64,000 bases of DNA from Chryseobacterium cheonjiense (GCF_012927265.1 NZ_JABBGF010000001.1:1-64000), one strand, 5' to 3'. Numbered from the stretch's first letter, positions 43,443 to 51,854 are shown. A program made the numbers and translations. Notes: generated by a model not told the origin, from the letters alone.

Positions 43443-44393
43443 ATGAGAAAACTATATGCTATCGTATGTTTAGCTCTTTTGTCAAATGCATACAAAGCAC
43501 AAGAAACATTACCATACTATCAACAATACCTTTTGGATGGTGAGTTTCTGTTCAACCCAGCACAATACGGAAAAACTGACTATGTGCAACTTAATCTTAA
43601 CTATCAGCAGCAATTTTCGAAGTTCAGTGAGTCTCCAAACGTACAGTCGGTGGGGATCAACGCGAACATCTTTGATAGAGTAGGAGCAGGTTTGTCTGTA
43701 TTCAGAGACAGTAATGGTCCTATTTCTGCAGGAGGTATTACGGCTGGTGCTTCATATTTTATTCCTCTTAGCAGCGAAGGAGACAGAAAAGACCAGTTTT
43801 CTTTCGGTACAAGCGTGAGCTTTTACAACATGAATTTTGATTATTCAAAAATTAATACGCAAGATGCTTCAGATCCTTTATTACAGGGAAGTGAAAGCAA
43901 TATTTTTATGGCATATGCCAACTTTGGGGCACAGGCTACCTATAGAAATATTTTCGCAGGAGTTTCCGTTAATGACATCGCCCTTACCAATGATGAGGCA
44001 ATTGTAAACGGACGTGAACCTTCTCCGATCAAATTTTTCTTAAACTTAGGATATGACTGGCATGTAGGAGATAACATCTATTTCACACCGTCAGCTTTAA
44101 TTAACCTTAATACAAACTCTACAAGAACGATTGATTACAACTTAATGGCAACGTTCTTTAATGATATCAATGCATTCTCTTTCGGGGTTAGCTACAGATC
44201 TGTTCAGAACAGATTCGACAGCCAGCAGTTGCAGATTGCACCGGTAGTAAAAGTAAGATTCAACAAATTCATGATTGGAGCTACTTATAACCTGGGATTG
44301 TCTGATATTCAGGAATATGGAGGAAACAGCTTCATGATCGGGGTAGGATATAACTTCGATAACTTCATTAACCACAGAGGTTATAGATATTAA
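43443..44393 (+). CDS. PorP/SprF family type IX secretion system membrane protein
   Basis: 316 residues from the ATG at 43443, chosen for its signal peptide (RKLYAIVCLALLSNAYKAQ) and the promoter position. Mature protein is a beta-barrel: YYQQYLLDGEFLFNPAQYG at the start (PorP pattern NPAxxG), then AGLSVFRDSNGPISAGGITA and many alternating strands, ending with FMIGVGYNFDNFINHRGYRY. PorP/SprF proteins help place large adhesins through the type IX secretion system. Its usual OmpA-like or adhesin partner is not nearby, so this is an orphan copy. Confidence 0.92.
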   Translation: MRKLYAIVCLALLSNAYKAQETLPYYQQYLLDGEFLFNPAQYGKTDYVQLNLNYQQQFSKFSESPNVQSVGINANIFDRVGAGLSVFRDSNGPISAGGITAGASYFIPLSSEGDRKDQFSFGTSVSFYNMNFDYSKINTQDASDPLLQGSESNIFMAYANFGAQATYRNIFAGVSVNDIALTNDEAIVNGREPSPIKFFLNLGYDWHVGDNIYFTPSALINLNTNSTRTIDYNLMATFFNDINAFSFGVSYRSVQNRFDSQQLQIAPVVKVRFNKFMIGATYNLGLSDIQEYGGNSFMIGVGYNFDNFINHRGYRY

Positions 44394-44408
44394 TTGATTT
44401 AATTTAAA

Positions 44409-44416
44409 TAAATTTG
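44409..44416 (+). promoter_or_regulatory. -7 box TAAATTTG of hemW, just upstream of a terminator
   Basis: Perfect TAnnTTTG directly before the terminator stem at 44417. A transcript from here would begin inside the hairpin near 44423 and so could not form the stem; hemW would then escape termination. Confidence 0.5.
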
Positions 44417-44443
44417 AGCTCTGAATTTTTCAGGGCTTTTTTT
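44417..44443 (+). terminator. Terminator of the PorP/SprF gene, reaching the hemW start codon
   Basis: AGCTCTGAA (44417-44425) pairs with TTCAGGGCT (44429-44437), one wobble, followed by T up to 44443. The ATG of hemW is the very next base. Confidence 0.7.
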
Positions 44444-45568
44444 ATGATCTATATTCACATTCCTTTTTGCAAGCAAAAATGCAGCTACTGCAACTTTCAT
44501 TTTTCCACATCTCTGAATTTTAAAGATGAAATGCTGGCTGCGATGAAAAAGGAGATCTATCTCCGTAAAGATGAATTGCAAAACAAAAACCTGCAGTCTC
44601 TGTATTTTGGAGGCGGAACCCCGTCGATTCTTTCACCGGATGAAATAAAATCTCTTATTGATGAGGTTTTACAGTATTTTAGTTTTGAAAATGACATCGA
44701 AATAACACTCGAAGCCAATCCCGATGATCTCGATAAAAATTTCCTGAAAGGTCTGGCTGAATCTCCTGTAAACCGCTTGTCTATAGGCACTCAAAGCTTT
44801 TTTGAAGCAGATTTAAGATTGATGAACCGGGCACACACTTCAAATGAAGCGGAAGACTCCATCAAAAGGTCTCAGGATTTTGGTTTTGAAAATCTGAGTA
44901 TAGATTTGATCTATGGCTCGCCAACTTCTAACCTGGAAATCTGGAAAGAAAATTTGAATAAAACGATTGCGCTGGAAGTTCCCCATATCTCATCGTATGC
45001 TTTGACAGTAGAGCCCAAAACGGCATTGGAAAACTGGATATCAAAAGGAAAAGTAATCAGTCCGAAAGAAGAGGAGCAGAACCGAGAATTCTATTACCTG
45101 TCAGATTTTCTGAAAGATAACGGATTTGAACATTATGAAGTATCCAATTTTGCAAAACCAGGTTTTTATTCAAGACACAATTCTTCTTATTGGAAGTACA
45201 AAGAGTATCTGGGAATCGGCCCCTCGGCGCACTCTTATAACGGTTTCGACCGACGAAGCTGGAATATTGCCAACAATCAGCAATATATTAAAAAATTAAA
45301 CGCGAATCTCCTGGCTAAAGAAGAAGAAATTCTTTCACAGAAAGATCAGTTTAACGAGATGATTATGATTGGACTAAGAACAATCTGGGGAGTTGATCTT
45401 GCACGCCTTAATGAAAAATTCAATAATGAAATTCTCGAATATTTCCAGAAAGAAATCAAACTGAAGCTTGAAGAAGGAATTTTAATCATCGAAGAAAATC
45501 ATTTAAAAATTCCGGAGAAGAATTGGTTTATGGCAGACGGAATCGCTGCAGATTTGTTTGTCGTTTAA
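44444..45568 (+). CDS. hemW: Radical SAM protein HemW (coproporphyrinogen III oxidase-like)
   Basis: 374 residues from the ATG at 44444 (MIYIHIPFCKQKCSYC). The radical SAM cluster is Cys9-x3-Cys13-x2-Cys16, and the next conserved word is LYFGGGTPS. HemW-type features are the N-terminal position and spacing of the cysteines and FAKPGFYSRHNSSYWKYKEYLGIGPSAHSY. HemW moves heme to client proteins; the related HemN makes protoporphyrinogen. The start codon touches a terminator, and no other start gives the cluster at the right depth. Confidence 0.92.
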   Translation: MIYIHIPFCKQKCSYCNFHFSTSLNFKDEMLAAMKKEIYLRKDELQNKNLQSLYFGGGTPSILSPDEIKSLIDEVLQYFSFENDIEITLEANPDDLDKNFLKGLAESPVNRLSIGTQSFFEADLRLMNRAHTSNEAEDSIKRSQDFGFENLSIDLIYGSPTSNLEIWKENLNKTIALEVPHISSYALTVEPKTALENWISKGKVISPKEEEQNREFYYLSDFLKDNGFEHYEVSNFAKPGFYSRHNSSYWKYKEYLGIGPSAHSYNGFDRRSWNIANNQQYIKKLNANLLAKEEEILSQKDQFNEMIMIGLRTIWGVDLARLNEKFNNEILEYFQKEIKLKLEEGILIIEENHLKIPEKNWFMADGIAADLFVV

Positions 45569-45708
45569 TTATTATTAAATACTTCGACTCCGGTTAAACA
45601 TTACATCTACTGTCTGTCTTAAAGATATTGAATCAAATAGTATTAGATGACATCCTGAGCATGTGGAAGCATCTCTTTAAAGAGTAGTATATTATAAGAC
45701 AATTTCAC

Positions 45709-45716
45709 TATTTTTG
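45709..45716 (+). promoter_or_regulatory. -7 box TATTTTTG of murI
   Basis: Perfect TAnnTTTG 20 bases before the TTG start codon of murI. Confidence 0.55.
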
Positions 45717-45736
45717 TATAAAATTTCAGCTCAATT

Positions 45737-46567
45737 TTGAAAACGAAAAAGCAAGATTATTCGCATCTTTCACCAAAGCAGCCCATAGGCATTTTTGACA
45801 GCGGAGTGGGAGGGTTAACGGTTGCCAAAGAAATTAAAAGACTTCTTCCGCATGAAGACCTGATCTATTTTGGTGATACCAAACACCTTCCTTACGGTGA
45901 AAAATCCAGGGAAGCCATCATTGAATATTCTACGAAGATCACTAATTTTTTGCTGGAGCAGAACTGCAAAGCGATCGTAATTGCCTGCAATACCGCCACT
46001 GCAAATGCTCTGAATGAAGTTATGCAGTCAGTTGCGGGAAAAGTTCCGGTAATTGACGTGATTAATCCTGTTGCAGAAAAGGTTTCCTATGAAATTCACA
46101 ATAATGTGGGAGTCATTGCTACAAAAGCTACGGTGAATTCGGGCCTTTATAAGAAAAGTATCAGGAAGCATAATAAGTGGATTAAAGTGGATGAACTGGC
46201 AACACCGCTATTAGTCCCTGCTATTGAAGAAGGCTTTAAAAATCATCCGATTACGCATGCGATCATTTATAATTACCTCAGCAACAGTAAGCTGAAAAAT
46301 ATTGAAACCTTAATTTTAGGCTGCACTCATTACCCTTTGTTAATTGATGAAATAAAGCAATATTACGGAAACCGTGTCCGCGTGATTGATTCTCCGAATA
46401 TCGTAGCCAATCATCTGAAAATTATTCTGGATAAATATAATCTGCTGAACGATCAGAACCCGAATCCGAACTATCATTTTTACCTTTCGGATCTCACCAA
46501 AAACTTTGAGAAAATTTCAAAGAAATTCTTTGGTAAAACCATCGATCTGGAATTAAAAGTATTATAA
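45737..46567 (+). CDS. murI: Glutamate racemase
   Basis: 276 residues, starting with a TTG codon; no ATG lies between it and the first essential motif (PIGIFDSGVGGLTV, residues 16-29). It supplies D-glutamate for peptidoglycan. Catalytic cysteines are Cys84 in VIACNTATAN and Cys196 in LGCTHYP. The Asp pair (DSG at 21-23) and the QYYGNRVRVIDS region are also present. Its position after hemW, in a cell-wall-rich neighbourhood with ddl and the PASTA protein, is sensible. Terminator downstream is shared with the GLPGLI gene. Confidence 0.95.
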   Translation: MKTKKQDYSHLSPKQPIGIFDSGVGGLTVAKEIKRLLPHEDLIYFGDTKHLPYGEKSREAIIEYSTKITNFLLEQNCKAIVIACNTATANALNEVMQSVAGKVPVIDVINPVAEKVSYEIHNNVGVIATKATVNSGLYKKSIRKHNKWIKVDELATPLLVPAIEEGFKNHPITHAIIYNYLSNSKLKNIETLILGCTHYPLLIDEIKQYYGNRVRVIDSPNIVANHLKIILDKYNLLNDQNPNPNYHFYLSDLTKNFEKISKKFFGKTIDLELKVL

Positions 46568-46574
46568 AAAAATA

Positions 46575-46606
46575 AAAGCTGTTTCAAGGTGAGACAGCTT
46601 TGGTTT
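46575..46606. terminator. Bidirectional terminator after murI
   Basis: AAAGCTGTTTC (46575-46585) pairs with GAGACAGCTTT (46591-46601), one wobble. T-rich on both sides. It also ends the minus-strand GLPGLI gene. Confidence 0.8.
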
Positions 46607-46619
46607 TATATTTATCTTT

Positions 46620-47417
46620 TTAAAAAATCAGGATATAAATTTTTTTATCGATAGGATTATTATATTTTTCAAAAACTCCTTTCACGTATTCATTCATGTC
46701 TTTATAAGAATTATCCCTTTTACCACTGAATTTATAATCAAATTGATCTCCATAACTATTCACCAATTTAAAATTTTGTGATCCCGGATCTTTTAAGAAA
46801 TTAGCAATGAACGTTTCTACTTTTTTCTTTTTTAATTTAGTATATCTGCTTGTTTGAAAAAGACTAAGATAACTTTCAGAAGAATATTTAGTAAGTTCTA
46901 CCATTTCAAAACTGTAATCTCCATCTTCCGAATATATTTTCAAAATAAGACCGGGCAAACCTGAAAACTTGTAAGGTCCGGAGGTAATTGGAATTTCCGG
47001 TGCAAACTGTGCAATCCATTTTCTTCCATCTATTTCTATTTGTGCTTCTTGAACTTTATAATCATTATACATCGAAGTTTTATTGATTATTTTCCAGCTT
47101 CTTTCTAAAGGTTCATTATAAACATAATATAAATCATTAAACTTTCCATAATAGCTGTAATTATTGTCCTTTTGCGTGATGATAAACCGTAAGTAGGGTA
47201 TTTCTTTTTGTTTTAGATTACTTATAGAATCTTTGTAAAAAATACTTTGTGATTTAGCTATTGTTTCCAGGCGCATATATTCTGTCTTCATATCAGCATT
47301 CTCTTTTTTTGGCCGGAAACTGACTTTATATAAAACATGATATTTTTGAGAGAAGCACATAGAAATCCCGCAAAATAAAACTATTAAAAAAGATAATTTG
47401 TTCAGCATTTTATTCAT
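46620..47417 (-). CDS. GLPGLI family secreted protein
   Basis: 265 residues. Signal peptide (NKLSFLIVLFCGISMCFSQ), then the family word G-L-P-G-L-I in GPYKFSGLPGLILKIYS near residue 155, preceded by the usual WIAQFAPEIPITSGPYKF. The family is confined to Bacteroidota and largely unstudied. The region is AT-rich. It overlaps the gene before it by eight bases, so the two are translated together; GLPGLI proteins often sit next to TonB-dependent receptors, but none is here. Confidence 0.9.
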   Translation of the reverse strand: MNKMLNKLSFLIVLFCGISMCFSQKYHVLYKVSFRPKKENADMKTEYMRLETIAKSQSIFYKDSISNLKQKEIPYLRFIITQKDNNYSYYGKFNDLYYVYNEPLERSWKIINKTSMYNDYKVQEAQIEIDGRKWIAQFAPEIPITSGPYKFSGLPGLILKIYSEDGDYSFEMVELTKYSSESYLSLFQTSRYTKLKKKKVETFIANFLKDPGSQNFKLVNSYGDQFDYKFSGKRDNSYKDMNEYVKGVFEKYNNPIDKKIYILIF

Positions 47418-48318
47418 CTTTAAATTTTTCTTTTAAAACGGTTTTATAATATTCTTTTTTAGGGCTGTTTATATGGAGCAAATAATTGTAATTATTGATA
47501 AAGTAATATTTTTGACAGCTTTTGGGTAAGTACTGATTAAAAACGTCATTCTGAGTACTTTCAATAATAGGATATTTTGGAAGTGAGATATTAATCTGAT
47601 TGATATATTTTGCTAAATCACTCATAATATCGTATTGTATTTTATAATTGCAGTTATAATTGTCAACGTCTTTTCTGATGTATTTATTATAGTAATATAA
47701 AATAAGTTCTTTTGTCTGAAGATCTAATTTTTTTGTTCCTGTTAGAATAAGGTATAAGGACGCAATCCAGTCATTGATTGCATATTTTTGTATTCTTTCA
47801 TATGCCTTATCTTCTTTATTAGGATTTGCTGAGGTATGTAATGCTTTAATTTTATCAAGGTAATTGATCAAAACAAGTTCAGAATAATTTATTAATTCCT
47901 GAGTATTTTTCTTTGTAGAATATATGTTTTGATATTTGCCAATTTCCTTATATAAAATATAATGTTGTTGATTAACGATGAGGTTATGTAGACTGTCCTT
48001 ATCACCTTTGAAAGTGATTGATCTATCATTCCCGACATTTAGGGTTAAAGACTCGTCCGGATTAAGGAAAATAGGAATTAATTGGCTTTCATTTTTCCCA
48101 TTATCGTATTCAATTGTTAAGTAATTGATTTCTGTATTTAATAATGTTTTTTTTTCTTTAGAATTTAGCTTTATGCTGTTAGTTTTATATTTAATATGAA
48201 GTGAAACACTATTATTGTTGACAATAGTAATCTGTTGGCTGAATACCCTTAAAAATAAAAATAGTAAAAGAGTAATTAATATTCTTTTACTATATCGATA
48301 TGTGAATGTCAATTTCAA
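47410..48318 (-). CDS. Secreted protein of unknown function, partner of the GLPGLI gene
   Basis: 302 residues. N-terminal hydrophobic stretch (KRILITLLLFLFLRVFSQ) acts as signal peptide. The first part is beta-rich (NNSVSLHIKYKTNSIKLNSK), the middle is helical with many Tyr, Asn and Lys (ILYKEIGKYQNIY, LILYYYNKYIRKDVDNYN) and the end is an aromatic-rich tail. I do not recognise a family. Low-GC composition and overlap with the GLPGLI gene mark the pair as one unit. Divergent promoters are not obvious upstream. Confidence 0.7.
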   Translation of the reverse strand: MKLTFTYRYSKRILITLLLFLFLRVFSQQITIVNNNSVSLHIKYKTNSIKLNSKEKKTLLNTEINYLTIEYDNGKNESQLIPIFLNPDESLTLNVGNDRSITFKGDKDSLHNLIVNQQHYILYKEIGKYQNIYSTKKNTQELINYSELVLINYLDKIKALHTSANPNKEDKAYERIQKYAINDWIASLYLILTGTKKLDLQTKELILYYYNKYIRKDVDNYNCNYKIQYDIMSDLAKYINQINISLPKYPIIESTQNDVFNQYLPKSCQKYYFINNYNYLLHINSPKKEYYKTVLKEKFKDE

Positions 48319-48392
48319 TTTAATTAAGATCGTTTAAATATAATAAATATTGTTATATCCCAATTATGTGAATCGAATTTTGTTGATATATT

Positions 48393-48992
48393 CTAAATTT
48401 CCAAAATCACGTTTTGCCTTTCCATTCTTTTTTTCGGAGTATGCACTGGCTGGTTTTTATCACTTTCGGATCGTTCGCCGATGGTTACGGCAAATAAACT
48501 TACGTATTTTTCGCTGCCTAAAATAGTATCATATTTATCGTTTTCAATGCCTTCCATCGGTGTGGAATCAATTCCCATCTCTGCACATGCCGCAAGCAGC
48601 ACACCCAGAGAAAGATATACCTGGTGTTTCATCCATGCTTTGATCTCAGCTTCACCTTTAGGTTTTACAAAAGTTTTATAATAATTAATGGATCCTTCCG
48701 GCAAGTTTTCTTCAATCTGTCTTTCGAAATCCTCAGGACTCCTTAGAACCCGGAAAACAATAACGTGACTGGATTCCAACACTTTTTCTTTGTTAAAATA
48801 CGAAACTTCTGCAAGCCGTTGTTTGGTTTCCGGATCAGATACAAACACAAAATTCCAGGGCTGGCTGTTGATGGATGACGGACTTAAATGCAGAATCTCT
48901 TTAAGCTGTGCGATTTGTTCATCACTGATCTTTACTTCTGGATTATACTTTTTCACAGTATATCTCGATTTCATTTTTTCTAAAAAGCTCAT
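48393..48992 (-). CDS. Nitroreductase family protein, NfsB/NfnB-like
   Basis: 199 residues with the FMN-binding pattern: SRYTVKKYNPEVKISDEQIAQ (N-terminal Arg), HLSPSSINSQPWNFVFVSD, and SLGVLLAACAEMGIDSTPMEGI, then the C-terminal KYVSLFAVTIGERSESDK. NAD(P)H-driven reduction of quinones or nitro compounds. It is divergent from an HxlR-type regulator, and their promoters overlap, so the regulator probably controls it. Confidence 0.92.
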   Translation of the reverse strand: MSFLEKMKSRYTVKKYNPEVKISDEQIAQLKEILHLSPSSINSQPWNFVFVSDPETKQRLAEVSYFNKEKVLESSHVIVFRVLRSPEDFERQIEENLPEGSINYYKTFVKPKGEAEIKAWMKHQVYLSLGVLLAACAEMGIDSTPMEGIENDKYDTILGSEKYVSLFAVTIGERSESDKNQPVHTPKKRMERQNVILEI

Positions 48993-49001
48993 AATTTTTA
49001 T

Positions 49002-49051
49002 ACTATATTTTTTATAGTTGCAAAACTAATGTATGTTTTATATATTTGCAA
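49002..49051. promoter_or_regulatory. Overlapping divergent promoters and HxlR-type operator
   Basis: Plus strand: TTG at 49018-49020, 20-base spacer, TATATTTG at 49041-49048. Minus strand: TTG (complement of 49049-49051), 20-base spacer, TAGTTTTG (complement of 49021-49028). Both are textbook Bacteroidota promoters, each -33 touching the other's -7. TTGCAAA (49018-49024) and TTTGCAA (49045-49051) form an inverted repeat around the whole. A second dyad ACTATA-N5-TATAGT (49002-49018) lies at the expected start of the nitroreductase transcript and resembles sites bound by HxlR-family regulators. Confidence 0.7.
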
Positions 49052-49071
49052 TAACGGTCTAAAATGATAGT

Positions 49072-49428
49072 ATGAAAAAAACGTATTCAATCGACAATAA
49101 AGAATATCCTTGCTGTACAACGGTTACGATGAGATTTATCGGCGGAAAATGGAAAGCGGTGATTCTGTATCACCTTGTAGACGGAGCCAAACGATATAAC
49201 GAATTGAGGAAACTGATTCCTACCATTACGGAAAGAACCCTAAGTCTTCAGCTCAAGCAGCTTGAAGAAGACCACATTATCAACAGGAAAGTGTACACTG
49301 AAAAACCGCCTTTAATGGTAGAATATACCTTAACGGATTTTGGGAAAACCCTGATTCCTGTTTTAAAGGAGATTGCAAAATGGGGCGAAAGTGCGGTGGT
49401 AACTTCTGAGAAAGTAACGATCGTTTAA
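49072..49428 (+). CDS. HxlR-type winged-helix transcriptional regulator
   Basis: 118 residues. The family signature is whole: YPCCTTVTMRFIGGKWKAVI (with the conserved Cys pair at residues 10-11), YNELRKLIPTITERTLSLQL (recognition helix) and EYTLTDFGKTLIPVLKEI. HxlR regulators of this kind sense quinones, diamide or aldehydes by cysteine oxidation and control a neighbouring oxidoreductase. The divergent nitroreductase is the natural target here. Same-strand neighbours are none. Confidence 0.93.
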   Translation: MKKTYSIDNKEYPCCTTVTMRFIGGKWKAVILYHLVDGAKRYNELRKLIPTITERTLSLQLKQLEEDHIINRKVYTEKPPLMVEYTLTDFGKTLIPVLKEIAKWGESAVVTSEKVTIV

Positions 49429-49432
49429 AACA

Positions 49433-49458
49433 AAAAAATCAGGAAATTATTCCTGATT
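49433..49458 (-). terminator. Terminator overlapping the rsmD end
   Basis: AATCAGGAA (49437-49445) pairs with TTCCTGATT (49450-49458); on the minus strand a run of T follows. It includes the last codons of rsmD. Confidence 0.65.
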
Positions 49459-50031
49459 CTGTATTTCTGTTACCTCTTCTTTATTCGGTTCAAAAAAGCT
49501 GAAGCTTACGTTGCCGTATTTTCGGGTATCCACTAAATTCGGATGATTGAATTTCATTCTGCTTTGATGCTCTACCACAAGAATTCCGTTTTCTTTCAGG
49601 TATTTATTATTTAAAACCAGCGAGATAATTTCCTGATACTTTTTTTCTTCCATTTCGAAAGGCGCATCGGAAAATACAATTTCAAAAGATTTTTTGTTTC
49701 TGAATTTTTTCAGCCAGTCGAATACATCTCCTCGCTGAACATTCACCTGCAAAGACATATCGAGTTCAGCAGCAGTCGCATTAATGAACGCCGTATGTTT
49801 CGGGTTCATTTCCACGGAAGTAATATCCTGACATCCTCTCGAAGCAAATTCCAGCGTGATGGAGCCGATGCCTGCAAAAAGATCGAGCACGGAAACCGAC
49901 TGCATATCGTAGGTGTTTTCCAAAATACTGAAAAGCGCCTCTTTCGCAAAGTCCGTAGTAGGTCTTACATCAAAATTTCTCGGAGCTGCTATTTTCTTGG
50001 CTTTCCACTTGCCTGAAATGATTCTGTACAT
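49447..50031 (-). CDS. rsmD: 16S rRNA (guanine(966)-N(2))-methyltransferase
   Basis: 194 residues. Starts YRIISGKWKAKKIAAPRNFDVRP, the usual RsmD N-terminus, then TTDFAKEALFSILENTY and the SAM site VLDLFAGIGSITLEFASRG. The catalytic motif IV reads FSDAPF, with Ala in place of the more common Pro (DPPF); in N2-methylguanine enzymes the second base of this motif varies, so I do not read it as inactive. First gene listed downstream of the DUF3822-Smr run. Methylates 16S rRNA in the small subunit. Confidence 0.9.
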   Translation of the reverse strand: MYRIISGKWKAKKIAAPRNFDVRPTTDFAKEALFSILENTYDMQSVSVLDLFAGIGSITLEFASRGCQDITSVEMNPKHTAFINATAAELDMSLQVNVQRGDVFDWLKKFRNKKSFEIVFSDAPFEMEEKKYQEIISLVLNNKYLKENGILVVEHQSRMKFNHPNLVDTRKYGNVSFSFFEPNKEEVTEIQNQE

Positions 50032-50093
50032 ATTTGTTGGGTTTTAGACGATAAGAACTGTCAGGAAAATAAGCTTTAACCTGATTTTCAAGT

Positions 50094-50810
50094 CTAATTT
50101 AAAATAAAATTTTTATTGGGAATATTATCGTATACGATTTTCAAATTTTTTACAAATTTCTGAAGCTCTGAAATAAAAGTTTCATTTTCCGTTGTTTCTC
50201 CGTACGCAAAGAAATGGGTTTCATTGATTCCGAAACCGATCTTGCTTAAAGTAAACATGATGAAATAAAGAAAATCAACCTCCGAATTGACATCCAGGTT
50301 ATTGTATAAAATAATTTTCTTCTGGTCTATGGCAAAAAATTCACACTGATTATGATAAAGATTAATATGAATTTCTTTATTGTTTTTGTTTTGGATGGAA
50401 TTGAGGAACTTCTCTCCCGAAAAATTAAAGTTCACAGGCAAAGCCAGCTCCTTTATCTTTTTATAAAAATTCTTCGGAAACGTATAATAAAACTGAACCT
50501 TGAATTTCTCATTGATCGACAGCATCAGCTCTTCTTTCTCCTTATCAACGGGAGCGTTAAACGCAATCAGGTCGAATCCGGCTTCATGCTCGGAAAAACC
50601 TTCCGGCATCAGCGTAAAATGATTAAGCGCGGAAATGACATGAATTTCATCAAATCGCTGTTTGATCAATACTTCATCCAGCTTATCTGTGATAAGATTT
50701 TCCGGAGATTCTTCATCTTTGAAATAGGATTTTTCTTCCACGATGCTTTTGTTTTTAGCAATCTGGTAGGTTAATCCGTCTTTGGTGAAAAGTAAATTAA
50801 GTATGTTCAT
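50094..50810 (-). CDS. DUF3822 family protein
   Basis: 238 residues, cytosolic. The beginning (NILNLLFTKDGLTYQIAKNK) and FAYGETTENETFISELQK towards the end are typical for the DUF3822 family, an actin/ASKHA-like fold restricted to Bacteroidota. Function unknown. It precedes rsmD by 62 bases and follows the Smr-domain gene by 18 bases in reading order, so these three lie in one run together with the phosphoesterase; RNA or ribosome work is a reasonable hint only. Confidence 0.82.
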   Translation of the reverse strand: MNILNLLFTKDGLTYQIAKNKSIVEEKSYFKDEESPENLITDKLDEVLIKQRFDEIHVISALNHFTLMPEGFSEHEAGFDLIAFNAPVDKEKEELMLSINEKFKVQFYYTFPKNFYKKIKELALPVNFNFSGEKFLNSIQNKNNKEIHINLYHNQCEFFAIDQKKIILYNNLDVNSEVDFLYFIMFTLSKIGFGINETHFFAYGETTENETFISELQKFVKNLKIVYDNIPNKNFILN

Positions 50811-50828
50811 AGTCCAATTCCTGCAAAT

Positions 50829-51323
50829 TTAGTGAAATTCTACCATTACAGCACCCGATTGATGATGAAGTATGTCCTTATTGTAAAAATCCAGTCCGGT
50901 CTGGCTTTCAAGAATATCCCAAACCATTCTTTGCAGGACGCCGTCGCCGATTCCGTGAACGATTTCCAATCTTTTAAGATTGTTTTTCCTGCAAAAATTC
51001 AAGGTTTCGAGTAATCTTTCCTTCTGAATGAACAGTCTTTCAAAACTGTCGTAATCATTGGGGTTTTTGACCAGGTTATGAAAGTGCAGATCCAGAATCA
51101 AAGCATTTTTCTGATGCTTTTTCGAAATGTTTTTCTTGGGTTCCGGTTTTTTTACAATTTTGATATTTTCATATAAATCGGAACTTTTCGGAACCAATTT
51201 TTCTTTCGGATATTGATGGGTGAAGCCATACTCATCTTTAAAAACAACAATATTTCCTTTAACCGAAGTTACAGCCCCGCTCAAATCTTCATCTACCACA
51301 GAAACTTTATCACCAATTTTCAT
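50829..51323 (-). CDS. Smr domain protein (MutS2-like C-terminal domain)
   Basis: 164 residues. A small N-terminal SH3-like barrel (GDKVSVVDEDLSGAVTSVKG) is followed by a Lys-rich linker and a Smr domain with LDLHFHNLV and HGIGDGVLQRMVW (the H-G-x-G-x-G core). Smr domains nick DNA or RNA; related MutS2/SmrB proteins cut mRNA at collided ribosomes. Here the domain stands alone without MutS, so a role in ribosome rescue or DNA repair is open. Confidence 0.88.
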   Translation of the reverse strand: MKIGDKVSVVDEDLSGAVTSVKGNIVVFKDEYGFTHQYPKEKLVPKSSDLYENIKIVKKPEPKKNISKKHQKNALILDLHFHNLVKNPNDYDSFERLFIQKERLLETLNFCRKNNLKRLEIVHGIGDGVLQRMVWDILESQTGLDFYNKDILHHQSGAVMVEFH

Positions 51324-51363
51324 AAACTCTAAACTCTAAACTTTAAACCCTGAACTCTAAACC
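51324..51363. repeat. CTCTAAA word repeats between Smr and phosphoesterase genes
   Basis: AAACTCT/AAACTTT/AAACCCTG words repeat with a period of seven or eight bases. The repeat covers the stop codon of the phosphoesterase gene. Same style as 357-460 and 37964-38040. Confidence 0.7.
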
Positions 51364-51854
51364 TTCGGTCCCAATTCAATAACTTCCAGATCCTTGATTT
51401 CAGAACCGTCAATCACAAAACGCATCATGGTTCTTACCTTATGCCATCCTTGCTTTCCGCATGCTCCCGGATTCAGGTGAAGCAGGCTGTTTTTCTGATC
51501 ATACATGACCTTTAAAATATGAGAGTGCCCGGAAATAAACAATTTAGGCGCTTTTTCAGCAATTTCCTGTTTAGCCAGTGGCGTATATTTTCCCGGATAA
51601 CCGCCAATGTGAATCATCAGTACTTCCACATTTTCACAAAAGAAACGGTTGACTTCAGGAAATTCAGACCGTATTTTTGCGTTGTCAATATTTCCGTAAA
51701 CACCTTTTAAAGGTTTTAGTTTTTCCAATTGCTCAATCACCTCCATGCTGCCGAAATCACCGCCGTGCCATATTTCATCAGCCTCACCGGCATATTCTAA
51801 AATCCGTTCATCAATGTATGAATGGGAATCGGAAAGGAGAAGGATTTTTGTCAT
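51357..51854 (-). CDS. YfcE/MJ0936-type metallophosphoesterase
   Basis: 165 residues. Metal motifs in order: LLLSDSHSYID (D-x-H), WHGGDFGS (G-D), VYGNIDNAKI (G-N-x-D), and the C-terminal FISGHSHILK (G-H-S-H). Calcineurin-like phosphodiesterase; natural substrate unknown, YfcE acts on phosphodiesters in vitro. First gene of the minus-strand run that leads to rsmD. Its stop lies in a word-repeat tract. Confidence 0.92.
   Translation of the reverse strand: MTKILLLSDSHSYIDERILEYAGEADEIWHGGDFGSMEVIEQLEKLKPLKGVYGNIDNAKIRSEFPEVNRFFCENVEVLMIHIGGYPGKYTPLAKQEIAEKAPKLFISGHSHILKVMYDQKNSLLHLNPGACGKQGWHKVRTMMRFVIDGSEIKDLEVIELGPKV

Noticed and set aside
49447..50031. rsmD inactive because motif IV reads DAPF and not DPPF
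   Set aside because: The rest of the enzyme is intact and motif IV varies in N2-guanine methyltransferases; not enough to call it dead.
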